In this document: positions 1 through 7,760 of the stretch, one piece after another
Position numbering within the stretch: position 1 is the first letter of the stretch
Layout: every line of letters starts with the position of its first letter
Origin: Blautia wexlerae
GTDB taxonomy: Bacteria; Bacillota; Clostridia; Lachnospirales; Lachnospiraceae
Direction: 5' to 3'
NCBI RefSeq assembly: GCF_013300825.1
Contig: NZ_JAAIMY010000006.1
Coordinates: 1-64,000, forward strand
Length of the DNA: 64,000 nucleotides
The notes under the pieces: model-generated
What the model was told of the DNA's origin: nothing
Seen by the model: the letters and a program-made list of their open reading frames with translations, nothing else
Databases searched by the model: none
Made by a program: the position numbers and the translations under genes

Positions 1-18
1 TTTTGGCATATTCATGCC

Positions 19-55
19 AAAACACCTCGCGGGATAGTGGTGTGTGAACAGTAAC
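19..55. repeat. Dispersed intergenic repeat, copy 1
   Basis: On the minus strand this reads GTTACTGTTCAC, a short variable spacer, then TATCCCGCGAGGTGTTTT. The same arrangement with one base changed (CGCAAGG) is at 5350-5384. It abuts a perfect 9-bp inverted repeat at 1-22 (TTTTGGCAT, loop ATTC, ATGCCAAAA). The window edge cuts off whatever lies further left. Nothing here looks coding. The repeat relationship is read directly; its nature (REP/MITE-like or regulatory) is unknown. Confidence 0.6.
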
Positions 56-115
56 AAAAATGGCACTTATTTCGCATTTTCGAGTAATACACCACGAGTT
101 CTGTCAACAAAACGT

Positions 116-153
116 AAAAAACAGGACATTCCGCATCTCTGCAAAATGTCCTG
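116..153 (-). terminator. Terminator of the EF-G-like gene
   Basis: On the minus strand a perfect 9-bp stem (CAGGACATT / AATGTCCTG, 14-nt loop) is followed by a run of six T. It lies about 75 bp past the stop codon. A second small perfect hairpin (AATTACTG / CAGTAATT, 198-219) sits between it and the gene but has no T run on the minus strand. Confidence 0.75.
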
Positions 154-227
154 CCATTTTTATTTCTTAACTATATTTTAATTACTGCGCTAACACAAAT
201 TACTGCTCTGTCAGTAATTACCCTTTT

Positions 228-2318
228 TTATTCTTCGGCTTTATCCACTTTGCTTGCTCTTGCTTCGATTTCTTTTGCCTGGATATCATTCGGAGCCTGC
301 TCGTAGCGTGCAAATTCGTAGGAGAATTCTCCGCTTCCACCTGTCATGGAACGCAGATCTGTGGAATATCCGTAGATCTCAAGCTGAGGTACATCTGCCT
401 CGATAATCGTATTTCCCTGATGGTCAGGAGTCATACCAAGAACACGACCGCGGCGTTTGTTCAGGTCACCCATAACATCACCTGTGTATTTATCCGGAAC
501 TGTTACTTTCATGGATACGATCGGCTCTAAGAGTACAGGTGATGCATCCATGAAGCCTTTTTTGAATGCAAGGATGGTAGCCATCTTAAATGCCATTTCT
601 GAGGAATCTACCGGATGATAGGATCCATCATACAGAGTAGCTTTCACACCAACTACCGGATATGCAGCCAGAGGTCCCTTTAATACGCATTCCTGCAGAC
701 CTTTCTCAACTGCCGGGAAGTAGTTCTTCGGAACTGCACCGCCGACTACAACCTGCTCAAATACATAAGGTGTTTCCAGATCGCCTGACGGCTCGAAACG
801 CATCTTGACATGACCATACTGTCCATGTCCGCCGGACTGTTTCTTATGTTTGCCTTCAACGTCTGAATTCTTACGAAGGGTTTCGCGGAACGGAACCTTC
901 GGTTTGCTCAGTTCTATATCTACTTTATAGCGTTCTTTTAACTTATTGGCGACAATGTCCAGATGCTGATCACCGATACCGTAGATCAGGCTCTGACGGT
1001 TTGCACTGTCGTTCACTACACGGAGTGTCTTATCTTCACTCATCATCTTGGCAAGTGCCTGAGAGATCTTATCCTCATCACCTTTCTTCACTGCTTTGAA
1101 TCTCTTGCAGGTATAAGGTGTGGAGATAACTGCCTTCGGATAGAAGATCGGATTTGCCTTTGTTGCAAGGCTGTCACCTGTCTGTACACTGTTTAATTTG
1201 GCAATGGCACCGATATCACCTGCATGAAGTTCAGGAACCTCGATAGGTTTGGAGCCTTCCAGTACATATAATTTGTTCAGACGTTCTTCTTCGCCCTTCT
1301 CTACGTTTACCAGAGTATCATCGGATTTGATAACACCGGAGCATACCTTGATAAGAGAATATTTGCCGAGGAACGGGTCTGCGATAGTTTTCCATACATA
1401 TGCGGATTTCGCTTTTGTGAAATCATAGTTTGCTTCGAAGATCTCATTTGTCTTCTGAGCGATTCCGTTGCAGGAACGTTTGTCCGGGCTTGGGAAATAT
1501 CCGCAGATATCATCCAGTAAGTTGGATACACCGCGAAGATTGATCGGTGAGCCCATGCATACAGGTACGATAGATGCTTCCTGTACGTTCATTGCAAGTG
1601 CTGCGGAAACCTCTGTCACTGAGAATGTATCACCTTCAAAATAACGGTCCATGAATTCCTCGCTGGTCTCTGCAACAGATTCCATAAGGATATCGTGATA
1701 TTTCTCCAGATATTCATCCAGGTATTCAGGAATCGGGCATTCCTCTTTCTTACCTTTATCTATGTACTTACGTCCTGCCTGTTTTACAACATTTACATAT
1801 CCTACAAATTTGCCATCTTCACGAATCGGGAAGTGAAGCGGTGCGATCTTCTTGCCGTAGAGTTCAGTGAGCTGTTCTACTACTTTACGGTAGCTGACAT
1901 CATCTACGTCCATATCTGTGACGAAGATCATTCTCGGAAGTTTATATTTCTCACATAAGTTCCATGCCTTCTGTGTTCCAACCTGAACGCCTGCTTTACC
2001 GGAAACTACAATGATCGCTGCATCTGCTGCGCTTACTGCTTCTTCTACTTCGCCTACGAAATCGAAATATCCGGGAGTATCCAGCACATTGATCTTTACC
2101 TTATCCCACGGTACCGGGATCAATGTGGTAGAAATGGAAAAATGTCTCTTAATCTCTTCTTTGTCATAATCGCTGACAGTATTTCCGTCTTCTACTCTTC
2201 CGAGACGGTTAGTCATTCCTGCTAAGTAAGCCATTGCTTCTGCCAGTGTAGTTTTGCCAGCGCCCCCATGACCTAAAAGGACTACATTTCTAATTCGGTC
2301 AGTTCTAAATACATCCAT
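228..2318 (-). CDS. Elongation factor G-like translational GTPase (EF-G paralogue)
   Basis: This 696-residue protein spans the full length of EF-G. The N-terminal GTPase has a P-loop GHGGAGKTT (about 17-25) and G3 DTPGYFDF. The C-terminal half keeps domain IV (GGHGQYGHVKM) and domain V (SMTGGSGEFSYEFARYEQ). The family is the EF-G-like branch rather than the housekeeping fusA, which normally sits beside tufA and rpsL/rpsG; none of those is nearby. The G4 motif, normally NKxD, reads TDMD (in FVTDMDVDD), so guanine recognition may be altered. Its cellular role is not established from sequence; ribosome rescue or a specialised translocation role is possible. The start is supported by a GGGAGG site just upstream. 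It appears monocistronic, with its own promoter (2388-2416) and terminator (116-153). Confidence 0.9.
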   Translation of the reverse strand: MDVFRTDRIRNVVLLGHGGAGKTTLAEAMAYLAGMTNRLGRVEDGNTVSDYDKEEIKRHFSISTTLIPVPWDKVKINVLDTPGYFDFVGEVEEAVSAADAAIIVVSGKAGVQVGTQKAWNLCEKYKLPRMIFVTDMDVDDVSYRKVVEQLTELYGKKIAPLHFPIREDGKFVGYVNVVKQAGRKYIDKGKKEECPIPEYLDEYLEKYHDILMESVAETSEEFMDRYFEGDTFSVTEVSAALAMNVQEASIVPVCMGSPINLRGVSNLLDDICGYFPSPDKRSCNGIAQKTNEIFEANYDFTKAKSAYVWKTIADPFLGKYSLIKVCSGVIKSDDTLVNVEKGEEERLNKLYVLEGSKPIEVPELHAGDIGAIAKLNSVQTGDSLATKANPIFYPKAVISTPYTCKRFKAVKKGDEDKISQALAKMMSEDKTLRVVNDSANRQSLIYGIGDQHLDIVANKLKERYKVDIELSKPKVPFRETLRKNSDVEGKHKKQSGGHGQYGHVKMRFEPSGDLETPYVFEQVVVGGAVPKNYFPAVEKGLQECVLKGPLAAYPVVGVKATLYDGSYHPVDSSEMAFKMATILAFKKGFMDASPVLLEPIVSMKVTVPDKYTGDVMGDLNKRRGRVLGMTPDHQGNTIIEADVPQLEIYGYSTDLRSMTGGSGEFSYEFARYEQAPNDIQAKEIEARASKVDKAEE

Positions 2319-2387
2319 GTTGCGTACCTCCCTGTTTGTCTGTTATGTTATTGCCGCCTGTAACGTCCGCAGCAACGATATGGCTAT

Positions 2388-2416
2388 ATATTACTAAATT
2401 TTTTTATATTTTTCAA
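2388..2416 (-). promoter_or_regulatory. Promoter of the EF-G-like gene
   Basis: On the minus strand TTGAAA, a 17-bp spacer, then TAATAT. The leader would be about 60 nt and ends in a GGGAGG ribosome site. The sequence around it is very AT-rich, as expected of a strong promoter in this group. Confidence 0.65.
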
Positions 2417-2587
2417 GTATTTTATGAAATTTTAACATCTTTTTTTATGAACTTCTTGTAAATTGATGAGCATTTTATATATTTTCAGTAATTTTTACGG
2501 ATTTTGACTGTGAATTTTATCTCAAGTGTACAGCTACTGACTGATTTTGATTATACGAATATTTGTAGTGCATCGTTTTTTCAGTTG

Positions 2588-2606
2588 ACTATAACAGTCC
2601 TCGTAA
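2588..2606. repeat. 19-bp dispersed repeat (copy 1)
   Basis: ACTATAACAGTCCTCGTAA here matches ACTATAGCACTCCTCGTAA at 53462-53480 in 17 of 19 positions. Both copies lie between genes. The rest of the 487-bp gap between the EF-G-like gene and tyrA holds two divergent promoters and a small inverted repeat before tyrA (GTAACTGT 2745-2752 / ACAGTTAC 2764-2771). No gene is visible in it. Confidence 0.35.
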
Positions 2607-2697
2607 CCAGAGTGCGAAAGACATGGAAGATATCTTCATATGATACGGCGCTTGCTTTGTCGCTTTAAATTATTTATGTATAAAAGTGCCGTATGAA

Positions 2698-2726
2698 TTG
2701 ACTTTTCAAATCATATCCTTTAAAAT
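2698..2726 (+). promoter_or_regulatory. Promoter of tyrA
   Basis: TTGACT, 17-bp spacer, TAAAAT. Transcription would start near 2733, giving a leader of about 73 nt that contains the perfect 8-bp inverted repeat 2745-2771. No T-box or other known riboswitch is recognisable in it. Confidence 0.7.
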
Positions 2727-2805
2727 AGTAAATTATGAAATCATGTAACTGTTCCGTATTTTCACAGTTACGAATAATGTTACCTGAAAGGATGCAAAAA
2801 CCACT

Positions 2806-3897
2806 ATGAAAACTATCGGTTTTATCGGTCTCGGACTGATTGGCGGATCAATTGCCAAGGCCATCCGAAAATACCATGAAGACTACCGACTTCTTGCTTA
2901 TGATCAGAATCGGGAAACACTTGCTGCAGCAGTCAGCAGCAATATGATCGATGCTGTATGCGAAGAACATGATGAGCGTTTCAGGAGCTGCGATTATATT
3001 TTCCTGTGTGCTCCTGTAGAATTTAATGTAAAATATCTTGAATATTTCAAAGAGAATATCGGTCCTGACACGATTCTCACAGATGTTGGAAGTGTCAAGG
3101 GCATTATCCATAAAGAAGTGGAACGTCTTGGAATGGAATCCCGTTTTATCGGAGGTCATCCAATGGCCGGTTCTGAGAAGACCGGATTCGAAGCTTCCAG
3201 TGACCGTCTGATCGAGAATGCTTACTATATTATTACTCCGGGCGGTGAAGTTGCACTGGAACGCCTGACAGATTTCACAGAGATGATCTCTTCCCTGGGT
3301 GCGATCCCGATGGTCCTTACAAGTGAAGAACACGATTTCATCACTGCCGGAGTCAGCCATCTGCCTCATATTATCGCTTCTGCACTGGTAAATCTTGTCA
3401 ATATGCTGGACAGTGAGCAGGAATATATGAAAACGATTGCAGCCGGAGGTTTCCGTGATATCACACGTATTGCTTCTTCTTCTCCAATTATGTGGGAGCA
3501 GATCTGTGTTGAAAATAATCAGAATATCTCCAATGTTCTGGATGACTACATTCGTCTGCTGGTTCAGATTAAGTGTTTTGTGGATAACAAGGACTCTAGG
3601 AGTCTGTATCAGATGTTTGCAAGTTCCAGAGATTACCGTGATTCTATTGATGTGGTAGACAATGGTCTGCTGAAAAAGGCTTATGTCCTGTATCTTGATA
3701 TCGCGGATGAGGCCGGCGGTATTGCTACGATTGCCACTATCCTTGCGATGGAGAAGATCAGCATAAAAAATATCGGCATCATTCACAACCGTGAATTTGA
3801 GGAAGGTGTCCTCAAAATTGAATTCTACGACGGAATTTCTATGGAAAAGGGTGCCGCACTCCTTAAGAAAAGAAATTATATTGTCTACGAGCGCTAA
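2806..3897 (+). CDS. tyrA: Prephenate dehydrogenase with C-terminal ACT domain
   Basis: Oxidatively decarboxylates prephenate to 4-hydroxyphenylpyruvate using NAD(P), the committed cytosolic step to tyrosine. The N-terminal Rossmann fold shows GFIGLGLIGGSIA (about 4-16). The substrate-binding region has GGHPMAGSEKTG (about 122-133), a family hallmark, and the helical domain has GGFRDITRIASS. The last 75 residues (from YLDIADEAGGIATI) form an ACT domain, expected to bind tyrosine as feedback inhibitor. The length, 363 residues, is normal for the Firmicute form. The start is preceded by GAAAGGATG. It is followed 108 bp later by aroA on the same strand, so both aromatic-pathway genes are probably co-transcribed from the promoter at 2698-2726. 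Confidence 0.95.
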   Translation: MKTIGFIGLGLIGGSIAKAIRKYHEDYRLLAYDQNRETLAAAVSSNMIDAVCEEHDERFRSCDYIFLCAPVEFNVKYLEYFKENIGPDTILTDVGSVKGIIHKEVERLGMESRFIGGHPMAGSEKTGFEASSDRLIENAYYIITPGGEVALERLTDFTEMISSLGAIPMVLTSEEHDFITAGVSHLPHIIASALVNLVNMLDSEQEYMKTIAAGGFRDITRIASSSPIMWEQICVENNQNISNVLDDYIRLLVQIKCFVDNKDSRSLYQMFASSRDYRDSIDVVDNGLLKKAYVLYLDIADEAGGIATIATILAMEKISIKNIGIIHNREFEEGVLKIEFYDGISMEKGAALLKKRNYIVYER

Positions 3898-4005
3898 ACA
3901 GATTACCCTTTGACATTCATTTCAAAAATATTTTGTCAAAAGCAGATTGCTGTAAATAGCTGCAGGGAAATACAGAAATATTATAAAAACAGGCAGGAAT
4001 CAGAT

Positions 4006-5280
4006 ATGGAAATAAAAAAACAGACAAACCTCAGAGGAGAACTTACTGTACCTGGAGATAAATCCATTTCCCATCGTGCAGTCATGTTCGGTTCTCTCGC
4101 ACAGGGTACTACAAAGATCACACATTTTCTTGAAGGAGCTGACTGTCTCTCTACTATCTCCTGTTTCCGGAAAATGGGAATCGATATTGAAAGAAATGCT
4201 TCCGAAATCCTCGTTCATGGAAAGGGACTTCACGGACTCAGTGCTCCGTCTGAAACTCTGGATGTGGGAAACAGCGGGACTACCACAAGACTGATCTCCG
4301 GAATTCTGGCAGGACAGTCTTTTACCAGCGAATTAAACGGCGACGCTTCCATTCAGTCCCGTCCAATGAAAAGGATTATGACTCCTCTTCTGTCGATGGG
4401 CGCTGATATCGTAAGTCTGAGGGGCAATGGATGCGCACCTTTGCGTATTACAGGAAAGTCTTTACATGCCGCTCATTATCAGTCACCGGTTGCTTCCGCA
4501 CAGGTAAAATCCTGCGTGCTTCTGGCTGGTATGTATGCAGATGGGATCACCAGCGTTACTGAGCCGGTACTTTCCAGAAATCATACAGAGATCATGCTGA
4601 ATTATTTCGGCGCAAATGTGACTTCCCGGGGAACAACTGCTTCTATTGAACCGGAGCCTGTACTGAACGGACGCGAGATTAAAGTTCCCGGAGATATTTC
4701 TTCTGCTGCTTACTTTATCGCAGCAGGGCTTCTTACTCCCGGAAGTGAGATTCTTCTTAAGAATGTAGGCATTAATCCCACCAGAGACGGAATGCTTCGT
4801 GTATGCAAGGCTATGGGGGCTGATATTACTCTGCTGAATGCAAGTACAGAGGGTGAGCCTACCGCTGACCTGCTGATCCGCACAAGCAGTCTTCACGGAA
4901 CCACTGTTGAGGGTGAGATCATCCCCACACTGATTGATGAAATCCCGATGATCGCTGTGATGGCAGCTTTTGCAGAGGGGACTACTGTTATCAGGGATGC
5001 ACAGGAGCTGAAGGTAAAAGAATCCGACCGTATCGCAGTGGTAACAGAAGGACTGAAACGCATGGGAGCTGATATTCAGCCAACTGATGACGGAATGATC
5101 ATCCATGGGGGAAAACCACTTCATGGTGCTGAGATCAATTCTTATCTTGATCACCGTATTGCCATGTCCTTTGCTGTTGCAGGTACAATTTGTGACGGTA
5201 CACTTACCATTAAAGATGGGGACTGCGTTAAAATTTCCTATCCGGAATTCTATGAAGATCTTTATTCTCTCGGAAAATAG
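4006..5280 (+). CDS. aroA: 3-phosphoshikimate 1-carboxyvinyltransferase (EPSP synthase)
   Basis: Transfers the enolpyruvyl group of PEP to shikimate-3-phosphate, the sixth step of the shikimate pathway. Visible motifs are the N-terminal PGDKSISHRAVMFGSLA, the hallmark LDVGNSGTTTRL, GDASIQSRPMKR, and the C-terminal KVKESDRI and DHRIAMSFAVA. The reading frame is open for another 32 codons upstream, but those residues are not conserved. The ATG at 4006, after AGGAATCAG, gives a 424-residue protein of normal family size, so I chose that start. It follows tyrA and ends in a strong terminator. aroC, the next pathway step, is 52 kb away at 57269 with its own promoter. Confidence 0.96.
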   Translation: MEIKKQTNLRGELTVPGDKSISHRAVMFGSLAQGTTKITHFLEGADCLSTISCFRKMGIDIERNASEILVHGKGLHGLSAPSETLDVGNSGTTTRLISGILAGQSFTSELNGDASIQSRPMKRIMTPLLSMGADIVSLRGNGCAPLRITGKSLHAAHYQSPVASAQVKSCVLLAGMYADGITSVTEPVLSRNHTEIMLNYFGANVTSRGTTASIEPEPVLNGREIKVPGDISSAAYFIAAGLLTPGSEILLKNVGINPTRDGMLRVCKAMGADITLLNASTEGEPTADLLIRTSSLHGTTVEGEIIPTLIDEIPMIAVMAAFAEGTTVIRDAQELKVKESDRIAVVTEGLKRMGADIQPTDDGMIIHGGKPLHGAEINSYLDHRIAMSFAVAGTICDGTLTIKDGDCVKISYPEFYEDLYSLGK

Positions 5281-5295
5281 CAACTGTCATTTATA

Positions 5296-5352
5296 ATTAT
5301 GCTGCTGTCAACATATCATTTTTTATGTTTGTTGACAGCAGCATAATTTTTA
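5296..5352 (+). terminator. Terminator of tyrA-aroA
   Basis: Perfect 18-bp stem (5296-5313 / 5330-5347, core GCTGCTGTCAACA) followed by TTTTTA. It starts 15 bp after the aroA stop. Repeat copy 2 begins immediately downstream. Confidence 0.9.
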
Positions 5353-5384
5353 CTGTTCACCGGTAATATCCCGCAAGGTGTTTT
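5350..5384. repeat. Dispersed intergenic repeat, copy 2
   Basis: TTACTGTTCAC, a 6-nt spacer, then TATCCCGCAAGGTGTTTT. This is the same unit as copy 1 (19-55) in the opposite orientation. It lies at the foot of the aroA terminator. The remainder of the gap to the dehydrogenase (5385-5733) holds the promoter, the Rex-like site and a small hairpin (GTATACC 5693-5699 / GGTATAC 5705-5711) in the leader, but no gene. Confidence 0.6.
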
Positions 5385-5544
5385 TTTATCCTGCATATCT
5401 TTTGTCTTTCTGTGCATACTTTTCATAATAAAGCATGATTTGCAATTCCTATTTACGGTATCTTCATACTCTCTCAGATTGTATTTTTATAGATACTTGA
5501 GAAATTTTATCCAAAATAGTCTTTTCTTTTTCCGACAAATCAGT

Positions 5545-5550
5545 TATAAT
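5545..5550 (+). promoter_or_regulatory. -10 element of the D-lactate dehydrogenase promoter
   Basis: A perfect TATAAT. The -35 region 17 bp upstream is poor (TTTTCT), which suggests regulated or activator-assisted initiation. Transcription would start near 5557, directly in front of the Rex-like operator. This gives a leader of about 175 nt. Confidence 0.55.
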
Positions 5551-5566
5551 GTGAATCGTCAGAAGA

Positions 5567-5584
5567 TTGTTATTATTTTAACAT
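5567..5584. promoter_or_regulatory. Rex-like operator
   Basis: TTGTTATTATTTTAACAT is an 18-bp near-palindrome: half-sites TTGTTA and TAACAT with a 6-bp AT spacer, one base short of the Rex consensus TTGTTA-N6-TAACAA. Rex is the NADH-sensing repressor that commonly controls lactate dehydrogenase and other NADH-recycling genes in Firmicutes. Its position about 10-27 bp past the inferred start point would block early transcription. No rex gene lies in this window. Confidence 0.6.
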
Positions 5585-5733
5585 TATTTGATTTGTTTTA
5601 CTATAGCAGGATTTCACACTCTGATGGTCTGGATTAAGATGCATTATTTATGAGGATTGCTATAAACACTGATATTATAATTTTCACGGTGAGTATACCA
5701 TACAGGTATACAGCCAGAGAGGAGCTAACATTT

Positions 5734-6723
5734 ATGAAAATCTTATTTTACGGCACAAAAAACTACGACGAAGAATTTTTCGAAAAGCTTCTTCCTTCCT
5801 ATCCGGGAATTACAATTAAATTTACCGAAGCAAATATTCACGAAGAAACTGCTTCCCTTGCAAAAGGATATGAGGCAATCTGCGCTTTTGTAAATGCTGA
5901 TCTGAGCACTCCTGTTATCGAAGAGCTGAATGCTCAGGGTGTTAAACTGATCCTTATGCGCTGCGCAGGATATAACAATGTAGATCTGGAAACTGCTCAC
6001 AAATTCGGAATGAAGGTTCTGCGTGTTCCGGGATATTCTCCAGAAGCTGTGGCTGAGCATGCAATGGCACTTGCGCTGACAGCAAACCGCCACACACATA
6101 AAGCATACATCAAATGCCGTGAGAATAACTTCTCCTTAAGCGGTCTGATGGGACTTAATTTCTATCAGAAAACTGCCGGAATCATTGGTACCGGGAAAAT
6201 CGGCCAGGCAATGGCAAAAATCTGCAAAGGTTTTGGTATGAGAGTTATCGCTTACGATCTTTTCCCGAATAAGAGTCTGGATTATCTGGAATATGTATCT
6301 CTGGATGAACTTCTGGCGACCAGTGATCTCATCAGTCTTCACTGCCCGCTTACAGAAGAAACCAAACACATCATCAATGAAGAAACCATCGCCAAGATGA
6401 AAGATGGTGTAATTCTTGTAAACACTTCCCGCGGCGGTCTGATCAAGACAGAGGATCTGATCTCCGGAATCCGTGATCATAAATTCTTTGCAGTCGGTCT
6501 GGATGTTTATGAAGAGGAAACTGATTTCGTATTCGAAGATATGTCCGAGCGTATTCTGCAGAGTTCCATTACTCAGCGCCTGCTCTCCTTCCCGAATGTA
6601 GTGATGACTTCTCATCAGGGATTCTTTACAAAAGAAGCACTGACTAACATTGCCGAGACTACTCTCGAAAATGCGAAAGCATTTATGGATGGGAACGAAC
6701 TGAAGAACGAGGTTCTTTCCTGA
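5734..6723 (+). CDS. ldhA: D-lactate dehydrogenase (D-2-hydroxyacid dehydrogenase family)
   Basis: Reduces pyruvate to D-lactate with NADH, a fermentation step that recycles NAD in the cytosol. Family features are a split substrate domain, the Rossmann motif GIIGTGKIGQAMAKIC (about 149-164), HCPLTEETKHIIN, VNTSRGGLIKTEDL with the catalytic Arg, an acidic Glu in DVYEEE, and the catalytic His in MTSHQGFFTKEAL. At 329 residues it matches typical LdhA. An upstream in-frame ATG exists at 5650, but AGAGAGGAG is placed correctly for the ATG at 5734. The upstream Rex-like operator supports a redox-recycling role. A related hydroxyacid such as 2-hydroxyisocaproate is a less likely substrate. Confidence 0.9.
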   Translation: MKILFYGTKNYDEEFFEKLLPSYPGITIKFTEANIHEETASLAKGYEAICAFVNADLSTPVIEELNAQGVKLILMRCAGYNNVDLETAHKFGMKVLRVPGYSPEAVAEHAMALALTANRHTHKAYIKCRENNFSLSGLMGLNFYQKTAGIIGTGKIGQAMAKICKGFGMRVIAYDLFPNKSLDYLEYVSLDELLATSDLISLHCPLTEETKHIINEETIAKMKDGVILVNTSRGGLIKTEDLISGIRDHKFFAVGLDVYEEETDFVFEDMSERILQSSITQRLLSFPNVVMTSHQGFFTKEALTNIAETTLENAKAFMDGNELKNEVLS

Positions 6724-6743
6724 TAATTACAGAAATATGATCA

Positions 6744-6792
6744 GGGGGCTGTCGCAATAATAATTTCAGCGACAGCCCCCTTGTGATTATTT
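6744..6792 (+). terminator. Terminator of the D-lactate dehydrogenase gene
   Basis: Perfect 12-bp GC-rich stem (GGGGGCTGTCGC 6744-6755 / GCGACAGCCCCC 6769-6780) followed by TTGTGATTATTTTT. The convergent lipoprotein gene ends at 6787, so the stem probably serves both directions. Confidence 0.85.
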
Positions 6793-7146
6793 TTCAGTTT
6801 TCGTTTTAGTTTCTGATTTCGTTGTATCTGCAGAATCTGATGTTTCAGTTTTATCCGCAGATTTTTTTGCAGAAGAATCCGAAGTTTCTGCTTTATCTGT
6901 AGTTTCTGTTGCATCTGTAGTATCTGTAATGTCAGTGGTTTCATCCTCAGGCTCATCAATCTGTTTCATATCCTCATCAGAAGTATCTGCATCCATTTCA
7001 TTCAGCTCTTCTTCTGTCAGCGGTTCAAGATCATCCTGATAAATTTCCTTATTTGTAATATCATCTTCTGACTTCTTCCCACATCCGGCAAGGCCGATGG
7101 ATGCCAGAAGCATTCCTGTAATCATAAAGTATTTTATTTTTTTCAT
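6787..7146 (-). CDS. Small lipoprotein with acidic Thr/Ser/Asp-rich tail
   Basis: A 119-residue protein of no family I recognise. A signal peptide (MKKIKYFMITGMLLASIGL) ends in the lipobox LAGC, so it should be lipidated at the Cys and held on the outer face of the membrane. The mature part begins with KKSEDDITNKEIYQDD. Its last roughly 60 residues are a low-complexity, disordered tail rich in T, D, S, E and K (repeated TTD, TSDS, KTET units), typical of a wall-spanning spacer. The start at 7146 has GAAAGG 9 bp upstream; two in-frame starts further up lack a site. It is the last gene after nfo and the flavodoxin gene, 60 bp beyond the latter, and may be co-transcribed with them. Confidence 0.75.
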   Translation of the reverse strand: MKKIKYFMITGMLLASIGLAGCGKKSEDDITNKEIYQDDLEPLTEEELNEMDADTSDEDMKQIDEPEDETTDITDTTDATETTDKAETSDSSAKKSADKTETSDSADTTKSETKTKTEK

Positions 7147-7206
7147 TTTTGTCATCCTTTCGTCTATTCCACATAACACAAATGGTGTTTCATTTTCAGA
7201 TAATAT

Positions 7207-7758
7207 TTATTCTGCTGTTCTCAATCTGCCTGCCAGATCTTTTATTTCCTGTATGATATCTGCTCTGTCTCTGACCGGTACTTTGTCTGTACGATTCACA
7301 TATACAGTACCCAGACTGCCACAACTCATCTGACGAAGCAGCATCTCTGCCGTACTTTCCGCTTTTTCTCTGGGTCCGATGCTTCCTGCTGTCAGCAGAA
7401 CTGCTCCTGTTTTCTTCTTTGGAACAGGTTCTTCTTTACGGATATATCTGGCGCTAAAATAGGTCTGCAGTCTGCTCATCACTGCAAGAAGCATTCCCGT
7501 AACTTCTTCAAAATATACAGGAGATGCCAGAATAATGTGGTCACATTCTTCAATATACGAAAGAACCTCCTGCCATTCATCTTTGACTGCGCACCCTGCA
7601 TGGTCAAAACACCATCTGCAATCTATACACGGGCGGATATCTGCCCTGTACGCATTAACCACTTTAAACTCTCCGCCAAGCGCTTCCTGCAGAATCCGGA
7701 TCATATATGCAGTCTCACCGTTCTTTCTCGGCGAACCGTTAAATATCAGTGTTTTCAT
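7207..7758 (-). CDS. Flavodoxin-like NAD(P)H-dependent FMN reductase family protein
   Basis: A 183-residue flavodoxin-fold protein. The N-terminal phosphate-binding loop GSPRKNGET (about 8-16) and the mid-protein ASPVYFEEVTG follow the iron-sulfur flavoprotein / NADPH-dependent FMN reductase pattern. A CIDCRWCFDHAGC cluster (about 44-56) resembles the compact cysteine motif of iron-sulfur flavoproteins, so it may bind a 4Fe-4S cluster as well as FMN. It is probably a cytosolic electron carrier or quinone/nitro reductase; the substrate cannot be inferred. Its start lies 2 bp from the nfo stop, so the two are translationally close, which hints at a shared role in oxidative stress. Confidence 0.8.
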   Translation of the reverse strand: MKTLIFNGSPRKNGETAYMIRILQEALGGEFKVVNAYRADIRPCIDCRWCFDHAGCAVKDEWQEVLSYIEECDHIILASPVYFEEVTGMLLAVMSRLQTYFSARYIRKEEPVPKKKTGAVLLTAGSIGPREKAESTAEMLLRQMSCGSLGTVYVNRTDKVPVRDRADIIQEIKDLAGRLRTAE

Positions 7759-7760
7759 CT

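Noticed and set aside
2848-3786. 312-residue open frame on the minus strand
   Set aside because: Antisense shadow of tyrA with no recognisable domain.
6741-6959. 72-residue frame overlapping the lipoprotein tail
   Set aside because: Repetitive Leu/Gln/Lys product created by reading the Thr/Asp-rich tail in another frame.
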